Below are positions 56,002 to 64,000 of a stretch of DNA of 64,000 nt, in pieces. Position numbers and translations under genes: made by a program. Under the pieces are notes generated by a model. The model was not told the origin of the DNA, searched no databases, and saw only the letters and a program-made list of their open reading frames with translations. Within the stretch, counting starts at the first letter, position 1; every line of letters starts with the position of its first letter. The DNA comes from Actinoplanes teichomyceticus ATCC 31121 (GTDB lineage: Bacteria; Actinomycetota; Actinomycetes; Mycobacteriales; Micromonosporaceae): contig NZ_CP023865.1 in the NCBI RefSeq assembly GCF_003711105.1, positions 6,679,001 to 6,743,000 on the forward strand, written 5' to 3'.

Positions 56002-58665
56002 ATGGATCTCGACCTGGACGCGCCCGGCCTGATCGGCCGGGCCGGGGTGTGGGCCGAGCTGGTCGCGCTGCTGGGCCCGGAGCGGTCCGACGGCGCCGGG
56101 GCGCTGCTGGTCGGCCCGGCCGGCATCGGGAAGACCACGCTGGTCGACCGCTTCGCCGAGCACGCCCGCCAGCGGGGTCTGCCGGTGCTGCGGGCCACCG
56201 GCGAGTCCGGCGCGGAGGCGTACTCGGTGCTGCGCGCCCTGTTCGGCGGCGCCCGCCTGGACGATCTGCCCGGCGGGCAGCACCGCGCGCTGCATGCCGC
56301 CCTGACCGGCGCGAGCGCCGGTCCCGACCTGCTGGCGCTGCGGGCGGCGGTGTGCGCGGCCGCCTCGCTGCTGGCCGGCGACCGGACGCTGGTGCTGGCG
56401 GTCGACGACGTGGACCGCACCGATCCGCCCTCGCTGGACCTGCTGCTCACCCTGACCTCGGTGCTCAGCTGGCGGCAGCTGCCGGTGGTCGCGCTGTTCG
56501 CCGCCCGCACCGAGCGGGCGCCGGTCGAGCTGGCCGAGCTGGTACGCCAGATCCCGGTGCCGCCGCTGACCGACCGGGAGGCCGAACGCCTGCTCGACCG
56601 GCTCGGGGCGCCGGCCGGCGCGACCCGGCTGGAGGTGCTGCGCCGGGCCGCCGGCAATCCGCTGGCCCTGCACGAATACGGCGCCGGGCCCGGCACGCCG
56701 GCGGAGGCCGGGGTGGCGGAGATGTTCGCCCGTCGCGTACGGGACCTGCCGGAGGTCTCCCGGCACGCGCTGACCCTGGCCGCGGCCGGCGAGCGAAGCG
56801 TCACCGCGCTGGCCCGGGCCGAGCCGGCGGTGACCCTGGCCGCCTGGCAGCCCGCCGAGGAGGCCGGCCTGGTCACGGTGACCGACGCGGTGGTCCGATT
56901 CCGGCATCCGCTGGTGGAGTTCGCCGTGTTCGACACGGCCGGCGTCGACGCCCGGCGTCGGGCGCACCGGATCCTGGCCCGGGCCAGCGCCGATCCGCGC
57001 CGCGCGCTGTGGCACCGGGCCGAGGCCGCCGACGGCGTCGACCCGCAGCTGGCCGCCGAGCTGATCGCCGCCGCCCGGACACTCGACGGCGCCGCCGCGG
57101 TCACCGCGATCGGCCTGCTGGAGCAGGCCGGTGACCGGTTGCCGGCCGCCGGGCGGGCGCCGGTGCTGCTGGAGGCCGCCGCCCGCGCGGCCGCGGTCGG
57201 CCGGATCCGCTGGGCCGCCGACATCGCCGCCCGGGCCCGGGCGGCGCTCACCCCGGACGCGGACCCGGCCATGCGGGCCGGCCTGGACGCGCTCGCCTCG
57301 TGGGTGCTGACCATGCGCGGCCGGGTGGCCGACGCCGCGGCGCTGCTCACCGGTGCCCTCACCGGCTCGGACCCGGCCGCGCCGCCGGCGACGCTGATCG
57401 ACACCGCCGCGCTGCCGGCCTTCCTGCTCGGGTCCGGCCCGCTGCACGAGGCGCTGGGCGCCGCCCTGCTCGCCGCGGGCGGCGGCAACCCGCTGGCGCT
57501 GGCGCTGGTCCGGCCGGACGAGCGGGTCCGGGCGGCGATCCGGGACGTGCCCGATCCGGTGACGGCCGCGCAGCTCGGGCCGGCCGCGGTGGCCGGTGCC
57601 GCGGCGATGCTGCTCGACGAGCCGGAAGAGGCGCTGCGGCTGCTCACGCCGGGGGTGCGGGCCGCGGTCGGCGGGACGGCGGCCAGCGTGATCCTGACCG
57701 CGCCCGGCGCCGCCTGCTGGGCGCTGATCGACACCGGCCGCTGGGTGGAGGCCGAGCGGTGGCTGGTGCCGCTGCTGGCCTCGCCGGTGACGGCCGAGGC
57801 GACCATGGTTCGGGCCGGCGCCCAGGTCCAGCTCGCGGTGATCGGAGCCGGTCGCGGCCGTGCCGAGCCGGAGCTCGCCGAACCGGCCGAACCGGCGCTG
57901 CGGCTGCGCCTGGGCTGGGCCCGGGGGGTCGCCGCGGCGGCAGCCGGGGAGCACCGGGAGGCGTACCGGCGGCTGCGCGCGGCGGTGGAGATCCCGCATC
58001 CGTGGCAGCCGCTGCTGCTTCCGGATCTGATCGTGGCGGCGGGGCACGCCGGTCGTACGGCGCAGGCGCGGGCGATCCACGAGCGGTTGCGGGAGGCGTA
58101 CCGCGGATCGTGGCTGACCGCCCGCACGCGGTCGCGCCTCGCCGCGGCCGACGCCCTGCTGGTCCCGGACCCGGCCCACGGCGCGCGGCGGCTGTCCGCG
58201 GTGCTCGACGCGCCGGGCGCGGACCGCTGGCCGTTCGAGCGGGCGGTGCTCGCGGTCGAGCTCGCCGACCGGCTGCGCCGCGCCCAGCAGCCGGCCCGGG
58301 CCCGCGACGTGCTGGTCGGCGCGCTGGACACGTTCGAGCGCCTGCGCGCCGCGGCGTGGACCGCCCGGGTCCACACCGATCTGCGCATCGCCACCGCGCC
58401 CACCGAGGGCGACCGGTTCGCCGGGCTGAGCGCCCAGCAGGAGCAGATCGTCCGGCTCGCCGCGCGGGGTCTGACCAACCGGGAGATCGGCGAGCGCCTG
58501 TTCCTCTCCCCGCGCACCGTCGGCTCCCACCTGTACCGGCTCTTCCCGCAGCTCGGCGTCACCAACCGCACCCAGCTCGGCGACCTGGTCGCCGCCCTGG
58601 ACCGGCGCGCGCCGCGGGATCCGCGCCGGGCCGCCGACGGCCCGGCCCCGAAGGGGCAGCCATGA
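56002..58665 (+). CDS. Large ATP-binding LuxR-family transcriptional regulator
   Basis: An 887-residue LAL-type regulator. The N-terminal AAA/NTPase domain has an intact Walker A GPAGIGKTT (about residue 40) and a Walker B-like LVLAVDDVDR. A long helical TPR-like middle is followed by the C-terminal LuxR helix-turn-helix LTNREIGERLFLSPRTVGSHLYRLF. The ATG at 56002 has a GGGGGAG box; upstream codons lack similarity. Its stop overlaps a 36-codon ORF, which in turn overlaps the next LuxR gene. Confidence 0.9.
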   Translation: MDLDLDAPGLIGRAGVWAELVALLGPERSDGAGALLVGPAGIGKTTLVDRFAEHARQRGLPVLRATGESGAEAYSVLRALFGGARLDDLPGGQHRALHAALTGASAGPDLLALRAAVCAAASLLAGDRTLVLAVDDVDRTDPPSLDLLLTLTSVLSWRQLPVVALFAARTERAPVELAELVRQIPVPPLTDREAERLLDRLGAPAGATRLEVLRRAAGNPLALHEYGAGPGTPAEAGVAEMFARRVRDLPEVSRHALTLAAAGERSVTALARAEPAVTLAAWQPAEEAGLVTVTDAVVRFRHPLVEFAVFDTAGVDARRRAHRILARASADPRRALWHRAEAADGVDPQLAAELIAAARTLDGAAAVTAIGLLEQAGDRLPAAGRAPVLLEAAARAAAVGRIRWAADIAARARAALTPDADPAMRAGLDALASWVLTMRGRVADAAALLTGALTGSDPAAPPATLIDTAALPAFLLGSGPLHEALGAALLAAGGGNPLALALVRPDERVRAAIRDVPDPVTAAQLGPAAVAGAAAMLLDEPEEALRLLTPGVRAAVGGTAASVILTAPGAACWALIDTGRWVEAERWLVPLLASPVTAEATMVRAGAQVQLAVIGAGRGRAEPELAEPAEPALRLRLGWARGVAAAAAGEHREAYRRLRAAVEIPHPWQPLLLPDLIVAAGHAGRTAQARAIHERLREAYRGSWLTARTRSRLAAADALLVPDPAHGARRLSAVLDAPGADRWPFERAVLAVELADRLRRAQQPARARDVLVGALDTFERLRAAAWTARVHTDLRIATAPTEGDRFAGLSAQQEQIVRLAARGLTNREIGERLFLSPRTVGSHLYRLFPQLGVTNRTQLGDLVAALDRRAPRDPRRAADGPAPKGQP

Positions 58666-58772
58666 CCGCTCCGGACCATGCCGCGCGCCGGCCGGCGGAG
58701 CGCGCCCGGTCCCCGATCGGGCAGGTCACCGGCCGGCTGCGGGCCACCCTCGGCGAGGCGGCGCGACCGTGA
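58662..58772 (+). CDS. 36-residue ORF bridging two LuxR-type regulators
   Basis: An ATG overlapping the upstream TGA (ATGA at 58662-58665) opens 36 codons ending in a TGA that overlaps the GTG of the next gene (GTGA at 58769-58772). The peptide is basic, rich in Arg and Ala, with no recognisable family. Both junctions are perfect termination-reinitiation overlaps, which supports at least ribosome passage and coupling of the two regulators. Whether the peptide itself has a function is unknown. Confidence 0.5.
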   Translation: MTAPDHAARRPAERARSPIGQVTGRLRATLGEAARP

Positions 58773-61384
58773 CGCTGATCGGGCGTGCGGCCCAGCTGGA
58801 TCAGATCGCCGCGGCGCTGCGCGACGGGCACTCGGTGCGGGTGGCCGGCGCGCGGGGCACCGGCCGCTCCGCCGTGCTCGCCGCGGCCGCCGCCCGGCAC
58901 GCCGCCACCGGGGTGGCCGTGCTCGCGGTCCGCGCGCTGCCCGGCGACCGGTCGCTGCCCGGCGCCGGCCTGCAACGGCTGCTCACCCCGGTGCAGCACG
59001 AGACGCGCGCGCTGCCGCCGGCCGCCGTGGCCGCGTTCGCCCGGCTCTTCGGCGCGGACGCCCCGGACGTGCCGCCGGCCCCGCTGCCCGAGGCGGTGTC
59101 GCTGCTCGCCGAGCATCTGGCCGGCCGGGGACGCCGCCTCTGGTGCGCCGACGACCTGGACCGGCTGGACGCGCTGTCGCGTACCGTGATCGTCACCCAG
59201 CCGCACATCCCGGTCCTGGCCGCGACGCTCGCGCCATCCACCGCCCACCCGGCGCCCGCCCCACCGGGCGCAGGCCTCGAAGCGGCCGTCACCGTGGACC
59301 TCGGGCGGCTCAGCCGCGCCGAGGCGGAGCGGCTGCTGGCCGGCCTGCCCGGCGTGCGCGCGCACCCGGCGGCCCGGCTGCTGACCGCGCAGGCCGCCGG
59401 GAACCCGCTCGCCCTCACCGAGCTGGCCCGGCACCTGCCCCCGGCCGCCGAGATCCCGCCGACCGCCACCGAACTCCCGGTCCCGTCCCGGCTGCGCCGC
59501 GCCCTGGCCCCGGCCGTCGACACCCTCGACCCGGTCCACCTGCGCGCCGCGGTGCTGGCCGCGGTCGCCGCCGAGACCCCGGGCCGGCGCGTCGCGGCGG
59601 CGCTCGCCGGGGCCGCCGAACCGGCCGTCTGGGCCGGTCTGGCCGGCGCAGGGGTGCTGCGCCCCGGACGCCGGTTCCGCCACCCGGTGATCCGGGCGGC
59701 GGTGCTGGAGCGGGCCGGTTCGGCGCGGCGCCGGGCGGCCCGGCGCGAGCTCGCCGCCCGGCTCCCGGCCGGCGACCCGGCCCGCGCCTGGCACCTGGCG
59801 CGCGCCGACCCGGCCCCCGACGAATCCCGCGCCGCGGTGCTGGAACGGGCCGGCGCGCACCTGAACCGGGCCGGCCGGGTGCACGCCGCGACGTACGCCC
59901 TGGCCATGGCCGCCGCGGTCAGCCCGGACCCGGAGCACGCCCGGATCCGGGCCCGGCTGGCCGCGCACCACGCCCGGCTGGCCGGCGAGCCGGCCTGGGA
60001 ACGCCAGCTCGCCCCGGCCGGCCCGCGCGAGCCCCGGGGTCTCGGGCACCTGCTGCGGACCGCGTGGCTGCGCGGCGACGACCGGATCCGCGCCGAGGTC
60101 CGCTCCGCGCTGGCGGCCACCGGGCCGTCCCCGGCGCACCCGGACGCCGCGGAGACCGCGGACCTGCTCACCGCCTGGGCGCACGCCGTGGTCGACGACC
60201 TCGACCCCACCGGCCGGGTGCACCAGCTGATCAACGAGTACGACCGGCCCGGCCCGGCCGGCCGGATGAGCCCGGCCGAGCGGGCCGTCGCGCTCGGGAC
60301 GATGGCCCAGGCCCGGCACGAGACCGGGGCGGCCCGCCGGCACCTGGCCCGGGTGGTCACCCTGGACCCGCCGGGCGGGCTGCTGCGCCCGATCGCGCTC
60401 GGCGCGCTGGCCTGGGCCGACTACGACGCCGCCGACCTGGACGGGGCGCTCGCGCACGCCCGGGAGGCGCTGCGGGTCACCGACGCCGACCGGCACGCCC
60501 TGATCACCACGGACACCCGGGCCGGTGCCCTGGCCACGCTGGCCGCGGTCGCGGTGCTGCGCGAGCAGCCGGATGCCGCCGACCGCCTCGGCGCCGCCCG
60601 CGACGCCCTCCAGCCGGGCCGTCACGCGCTGCACGACCTGCGGCTGGACCGGGCGCAGGGCCTGATCGCCGGGATCCGGGGCGAGCACGAGCTGGCGTTC
60701 CACCGGTTGCGGCGGCACTACGACCGGGCCGGCCGCCCGGTCCACCACCGGGTGGCCGCCCTGTGCCTGGCGGACCTGGCGCTGGTCGCGGTGGCCGTGG
60801 ACCGTACCGGCGAGGCGGCCGCCGTGGTGACGGCGGCCGAGCCCGGGGTGCGGGCCCTGCGCTCGGCGCGGCTGTCCGCGATCTGGCACCGGGCCCGGGC
60901 GCTGCTGGCCGGGCCGGATCCGGCCGCCGAGACGTTCTTCCGGCTGGCGCTGGCCGACCCGGCCACCGACCAGTGGCCGTTCGAGCGGGCCCTGGCCCGG
61001 ATGGACTACGCGCAGTGGCTGCGCCGCCGGCAGCGGCCGGCCGAGTCCCGCCCGCTGCTGCGCGCCGCCCGGGACGTGTTCGCGGCGGCCGGGCTGCCCG
61101 CCTGGCGGGAGCGGGCGGAGGCGGAGCTGGCGGCGGCCGCCGCGCCGCCGCGGCCGGGCGGCGCCCCGGGGGGCGGGCTCACCCCGCAGCAGCGCCAGGT
61201 GGTGGCGCTGGCCGCGCAGGGGCTGACCAACGCGCGGATCGCGGCCCGCCTGGGCCTGTCCGCGCGCACCGTCGGAACCCACCTGAGCAGGGCGTACTCG
61301 ATCCTCGGGGTGAAGCGCCGGGCGCAACTGCCGTCGGTGCAGTCATTCGACGGACGACGCGCCGCCGGCGGTCCTTCACGCTGA
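58769..61384 (+). CDS. LAL-type LuxR regulator with degenerate Walker A
   Basis: An 871-residue protein with the same architecture as its upstream neighbour: N-terminal NTPase-like domain, alanine/arginine-rich helical repeats, C-terminal LuxR helix-turn-helix LTNARIAARLGLSARTVGTHLSRAYSILG. The P-loop reads GARGTGRSAV, so the lysine is replaced by arginine; a Walker B-like LWCADDLDRLD remains. It may not hydrolyse ATP itself and could depend on the intact paralogue. Starts at a GTG coupled to the small ORF. Confidence 0.88.
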   Translation: MTLIGRAAQLDQIAAALRDGHSVRVAGARGTGRSAVLAAAAARHAATGVAVLAVRALPGDRSLPGAGLQRLLTPVQHETRALPPAAVAAFARLFGADAPDVPPAPLPEAVSLLAEHLAGRGRRLWCADDLDRLDALSRTVIVTQPHIPVLAATLAPSTAHPAPAPPGAGLEAAVTVDLGRLSRAEAERLLAGLPGVRAHPAARLLTAQAAGNPLALTELARHLPPAAEIPPTATELPVPSRLRRALAPAVDTLDPVHLRAAVLAAVAAETPGRRVAAALAGAAEPAVWAGLAGAGVLRPGRRFRHPVIRAAVLERAGSARRRAARRELAARLPAGDPARAWHLARADPAPDESRAAVLERAGAHLNRAGRVHAATYALAMAAAVSPDPEHARIRARLAAHHARLAGEPAWERQLAPAGPREPRGLGHLLRTAWLRGDDRIRAEVRSALAATGPSPAHPDAAETADLLTAWAHAVVDDLDPTGRVHQLINEYDRPGPAGRMSPAERAVALGTMAQARHETGAARRHLARVVTLDPPGGLLRPIALGALAWADYDAADLDGALAHAREALRVTDADRHALITTDTRAGALATLAAVAVLREQPDAADRLGAARDALQPGRHALHDLRLDRAQGLIAGIRGEHELAFHRLRRHYDRAGRPVHHRVAALCLADLALVAVAVDRTGEAAAVVTAAEPGVRALRSARLSAIWHRARALLAGPDPAAETFFRLALADPATDQWPFERALARMDYAQWLRRRQRPAESRPLLRAARDVFAAAGLPAWRERAEAELAAAAAPPRPGGAPGGGLTPQQRQVVALAAQGLTNARIAARLGLSARTVGTHLSRAYSILGVKRRAQLPSVQSFDGRRAAGGPSR

Positions 61385-61388
61385 GGCC

Positions 61389-62345
61389 ATGAGCTACCCG
61401 AAGCCCGTCCTGGAGCCCGCGGCCGAGCGGTTCGTGCGGGACGCCGCGCTGCCGCCGTACCTGCACGAGCTCGGGGTCGAGCAGGGCCGCAAGACGGTCG
61501 CCGCGGCGCAGTCCGGCGACGGGGTGCCGCTGCCCGCCGCGCAGATCGAGGACGTCGAGATCACCGGGGGCCCGTCCGGCCGGGTGCGGATCCGGCTGGT
61601 CCGGCCGCCCGGCCCGGCCGGCGTGCTGCCGGCGACCCTGTACGCCCACGGCGGCGGCTGGGTTTTCGGCGACCCCGGCACCCATGAGCGGCTGGTCCGC
61701 GAGCTGGCCGTACGTTCCGGCTCGGCGCTGGTGTTCGTCGACTACAGCCGGTCACCGGAGGCCCGCTACCCGATCGCGATCGAGGAGATCTACACGGCGC
61801 TGGAGTGGGTGGCGGTGCACGGCGCCGGGCACCGCCTGGACCCGTGCCGGATCGCCGTCGCCGGGGACGGCGCGGGCGGCAACCTGGCCGCCGCGGTGAG
61901 CATCATGGTCAAGCAGCGCTCCGGCCCGACGCTGGCCGGGCAGGTGCTGTTTTACCCGGTCACCGACGCGACCTTCGACACCGACTCGTACCACCAGTTC
62001 GCCGAGGGGCACGGGCTGCGGCGCGACACCATGCCGTGGTTCTGGGACCAGTACGCCCCGGACGTCCCGGCCCGGGCCGAGATCACCGCGTCCCCGCTGC
62101 GGGCGACCACGGAACAGCTCGCCGGGCTGCCACCGGCGCTGGTCATCGTCGCGGAGGCGGACGTGCTGCGCGACGAGGGCGAGGCGTACGCGGCCCGGCT
62201 GCGCGCCGCCGGCGTCCCGGTCACCGCGGTGCGCTACCAGGGCGCCGTCCACGACTTCGTGACGCTGGACGCGCTGCGCGACACGTACGCGGCACGGGCC
62301 GCCACCGCGCAGGCCGCCGCCTTCCTGCGCGACGCCCTGCGCTGA
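61389..62345 (+). CDS. HSL-family alpha/beta-hydrolase with missing nucleophile serine
   Basis: A 318-residue protein of the hormone-sensitive-lipase (acetyl-hydrolase) family. The oxyanion-hole motif HGGGW (87-91) and the acid and histidine of the triad (EADVLRDEG, VHDF) are present. The nucleophile elbow reads GDGAGGN (159-165) instead of GDSAGG, with Gly at position 161 where the catalytic Ser belongs; the codon is GGC. It is therefore probably not a standard esterase. It begins five bases after the LuxR stop and ends in the arm of a bidirectional hairpin. Confidence 0.87.
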   Translation: MSYPKPVLEPAAERFVRDAALPPYLHELGVEQGRKTVAAAQSGDGVPLPAAQIEDVEITGGPSGRVRIRLVRPPGPAGVLPATLYAHGGGWVFGDPGTHERLVRELAVRSGSALVFVDYSRSPEARYPIAIEEIYTALEWVAVHGAGHRLDPCRIAVAGDGAGGNLAAAVSIMVKQRSGPTLAGQVLFYPVTDATFDTDSYHQFAEGHGLRRDTMPWFWDQYAPDVPARAEITASPLRATTEQLAGLPPALVIVAEADVLRDEGEAYAARLRAAGVPVTAVRYQGAVHDFVTLDALRDTYAARAATAQAAAFLRDALR

Positions 62346-62377
62346 GCCGCGGGGGCCTGAGGCCCCCGCGGCTCAGC
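62341..62377. terminator. Bidirectional terminator containing both stop codons
   Basis: GCTGAGCCGCGGGGGCC (62341-62357) pairs perfectly over 17 bp with GGCCCCCGCGGCTCAGC (62361-62377) around a 3-base loop. The left arm holds the TGA of the hydrolase gene and the right arm the TGA (as TCA) of the convergent chemoreceptor gene. Confidence 0.9.
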
Positions 62378-63290
62378 TGTCGGCGAGCTTCGCTATCTCA
62401 CCGCGCAGCGTCTCGGCCATCTGGGAGAGCCCGGCCTCGCCGGCCGTCCCGCCGTTGGCGGCCGCGGCGACGCCGGCCACCTGCTGCTCCATCTCGGCGA
62501 TCACGTTGGCGATGGTGTGGATCACCTCGGCGGCGTTGTGCGCCGAGCCCTGCGCCGTGGCCACCTGCGAGGCGATGTCGTCGGAGGACCGGTTGACCTC
62601 GTCGGCCAGCGCCTTCACCTCGCTGGCCACCACGGCGAAGCCGCGACCGGCATCCGCGGCCCGGGCCGCCTCGATGGTGGCGTTGAGGGCGAGCAGGCGG
62701 GTCTGCGCGGCGATGTGCTTGATCAGCACCACCGCCTTGTGGATCTCCGCGGACGAGGCTTCCAGGCTCTGGACGGTCCGGACCGCCCCCTCCACCCGGT
62801 CGACCGCCTGCCGCGCCGACGTCGAGAGGGTGTCCGAGGACGCGCCCAGCTCGGTCGAGGCGGCGGCCACCTGTTCGGCCACCTCCTGCACCCGGTCGGC
62901 GAGCTCCAGGCGCTTGCGGGTGCCGCGCGCGACCGCGGCCGCGGTCTCGCTCATGTGCTCCCGGGCGGCGTTGATGCTGTCGGCGGCCTCGCCGTAGGCG
63001 CCGGGCAGGCCGCGCGACAGGAACCGCCGGTAGTACTCGCCGTGGCTGGCGGCGGTCAGCGAGGCGACCGCCTCCCGGATGAAGGCGTCGTTGACGTCGA
63101 TGACATCGTTGAACGCGTCCCGCAGGCGCTGCACCGGCTCCGGCCCGCGCAGCGCCGGCACCCGCGCCTCCAGGTCGCCCTGCTGCAGCCGGAGCAGCAC
63201 CGACAGCACCTCCTCGACGGCCTGCCGGTACTCCTGCAGTTCGGTGTCCGTGCCGGCGGCGGCCGGGCGGCGCTCGGCGAGCCGCTTCAT
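62373..63290 (-). CDS. Soluble methyl-accepting chemotaxis protein
   Basis: A 305-residue protein with no transmembrane helix. The first 80 residues form a HAMP-like or helical sensory region ([22 protein letters not shown]). The C-terminal half is an MCP signalling domain whose hairpin tip has [36 protein letters not shown]. Its ATG overlaps the stop of the PAS gene. Cytoplasmic receptors of this kind respond to internal cues, often redox or energy state; no che genes are in the window. Confidence 0.9.
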   Translation of the reverse strand: MKRLAERRPAAAGTDTELQEYRQAVEEVLSVLLRLQQGDLEARVPALRGPEPVQRLRDAFNDVIDVNDAFIREAVASLTAASHGEYYRRFLSRGLPGAYGEAADSINAAREHMSETAAAVARGTRKRLELADRVQEVAEQVAAASTELGASSDTLSTSARQAVDRVEGAVRTVQSLEASSAEIHKAVVLIKHIAAQTRLLALNATIEAARAADAGRGFAVVASEVKALADEVNRSSDDIASQVATAQGSAHNAAEVIHTIANVIAEMEQQVAGVAAAANGGTAGEAGLSQMAETLRGEIAKLADS

Positions 63291-63838
63291 CGGACCGTTC
63301 CCGCGGGCGCGCCGGCGAGCTCCCACACGAACTCGTCGTAGTCCTGGCCGCGCTGCGCCAGGTACGCGTCGAGCATCCCGGTGGACGCCTCGATGGCGTC
63401 GGCCGGACGGGTGTGCCGCCGCTCCGTCGCGCTCAGGTCGGCGTAGAGCTGTTCGATCCGCTGCACCGCCGGGCGGCCGGGCGCGCGCCGGTTCGAGTGG
63501 TAGCCGGTCACCGCGCCACCGCGGTCGAAGGTCGGCGTCACGTGCGCCAGCACCCAGTAGTGGCTGCCGTCACCGGCGAGGTTCACCACGTACGCGAAGA
63601 TCTCCCGGCCCGCGGCCAGCCGGTCCCACAGCAGCCGGAAGACGCAGCGCGGCATGTCCGGGTGCCGGATCACGTTGTGCGGCTGGCCGACGATGTCCTC
63701 CTCCCGGTAGGCCGAGACCTCGAGGAACAGCGCGTTGACGTACCGGATGATCCCTTTCCGGTCGGTCTTCGACACGATCAGGCGGCCCTCGTCGAACGTG
63801 CGCTCGACCCCTGTGGCCCGTACCGGTCCCCGTCTCAT
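63287..63838 (-). CDS. Aer-like PAS domain protein
   Basis: A 183-residue single PAS protein. [22 protein letters not shown], then [19 protein letters not shown] and the segment [15 protein letters not shown], are characteristic of the Aer/PAS-3 fold, which binds FAD in energy taxis. A helical tail of about 55 residues follows. Coupled by ATGA to the soluble chemoreceptor, so the pair looks like a split Aer-type receptor. The start codon appears to be at 63838; the 162 bases from there to the window end contain no gene I can support. Confidence 0.85.
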   Translation of the reverse strand: MRRGPVRATGVERTFDEGRLIVSKTDRKGIIRYVNALFLEVSAYREEDIVGQPHNVIRHPDMPRCVFRLLWDRLAAGREIFAYVVNLAGDGSHYWVLAHVTPTFDRGGAVTGYHSNRRAPGRPAVQRIEQLYADLSATERRHTRPADAIEASTGMLDAYLAQRGQDYDEFVWELAGAPAGTVR

Positions 63839-64000
63839 CCGTCTCCGTCCGTAGCGACCCGTTGCCGGATGAATCGGCTCGGCGCCGGCTCAGGTGAGGC
63901 ATACGACGCCCGGGGCGGCGGAATGGCTCAACCGCGGGCCGGGCCGGTCGATCGGTCTGACGTACCGACGGTCAGCGCCGGCCGGCCGGCGCAGCTTCGA

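Noticed and set aside
55843..58679. Two long minus-strand frames opposite the first LuxR regulator
   Set aside because: Composition is Arg/Gly/Ala- or Ser/Ala/Arg-rich without motifs; the plus strand encodes a full ATPase-LuxR protein.
58559..61327. Long minus-strand frame opposite the second LuxR regulator, and an overlapping plus-strand frame at 58678-61392
   Set aside because: Neither has domain similarity; both are out-of-frame readings of the same GC-rich gene.

Overview
The window is very GC-rich, with almost every codon ending in G or C. It has actinobacterial hallmarks: SigE-type ECF sigma factor, LuxR-type giant regulators, GTG starts, dense ATGA/GTGA gene overlaps, and hairpin terminators without U-tracts. 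Together with the moenomycin-family cluster this suggests a filamentous actinomycete, most likely Micromonosporaceae (Actinoplanes-like). That placement is inference; there is no rRNA or tRNA here to anchor it. From memory, a moenomycin-family (teichomycin) cluster called tchm has been reported from Actinoplanes teichomyceticus.

Layout. 1-5.6 kb: siderophore-interacting flavoprotein (5' end outside the window), CynX/NimT-type MFS permease, Sfp/EntD-type phosphopantetheinyl transferase, and glycogen phosphorylase. 6.2-10.9 kb: a small secreted protein, then two ABC-transporter units. 11-13.3 kb (minus): a nucleotide-sugar 6-dehydrogenase and 4-epimerase pair. 13.6-19.7 kb (plus): a DUF218/YdcF-like protein, then a compact cassette of DltA-like adenylation enzyme, carrier protein, SAM methyltransferase, GNAT-like transferase, and ABC ATPase plus permease.

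19.7-37.3 kb (minus) is the centrepiece: a 14-gene, mostly translationally coupled operon that reads as a moenomycin-type phosphoglycolipid antibiotic pathway. It encodes a GGGP-synthase-fold prenyltransferase (MoeO5-like), a lipid-extending prenyltransferase (MoeN5-like), a B12 radical SAM methylase (MoeK5-like), a carbamoyltransferase (MoeM5-like), two glutamine amidotransferases (MoeF5/MoeH5-like), five glycosyltransferases and a UDP-sugar 4-epimerase. It also carries two genes that are not, to my knowledge, in the prototype moe cluster: a GGPP-type synthase and a squalene-cyclase-like alpha-barrel protein. Divergently, at 37.8-41.4 kb, two half-size ABC exporters probably form one asymmetric heterodimer (compare MoeD5/MoeJ5).

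41.3-47.8 kb: polysaccharide deacetylase, small secreted protein, a lipoprotein/adaptor/ATPase/MacB-like permease efflux operon, and an ECF sigma factor with its membrane partner. 48-50.8 kb: a UvrA2-like protein flanked by a seven-copy 18-bp minisatellite and a 50-bp tandem duplication. 50.9-54.7 kb: three prepilin-like surface proteins in one operon. 54.7-55.9 kb: glutaryl-CoA dehydrogenase-like flavoprotein. 56-61.4 kb: two LuxR-type ATPase regulators coupled through a 36-codon ORF. 61.4-64 kb: an alpha/beta-hydrolase lacking its serine nucleophile, and a soluble PAS plus chemoreceptor pair.

How the genes could work together: the dehydrogenase and epimerases would supply hexuronic-acid sugar nucleotides. 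MoeO5-like and MoeN5-like enzymes would build the lipid-phosphoglycerate, the glycosyltransferases the oligosaccharide, and the amidotransferases, carbamoyltransferase and radical SAM enzyme would decorate it. The ABC pumps would export it. The phosphopantetheinyl transferase could activate the carrier protein of the neighbouring adenylation cassette.
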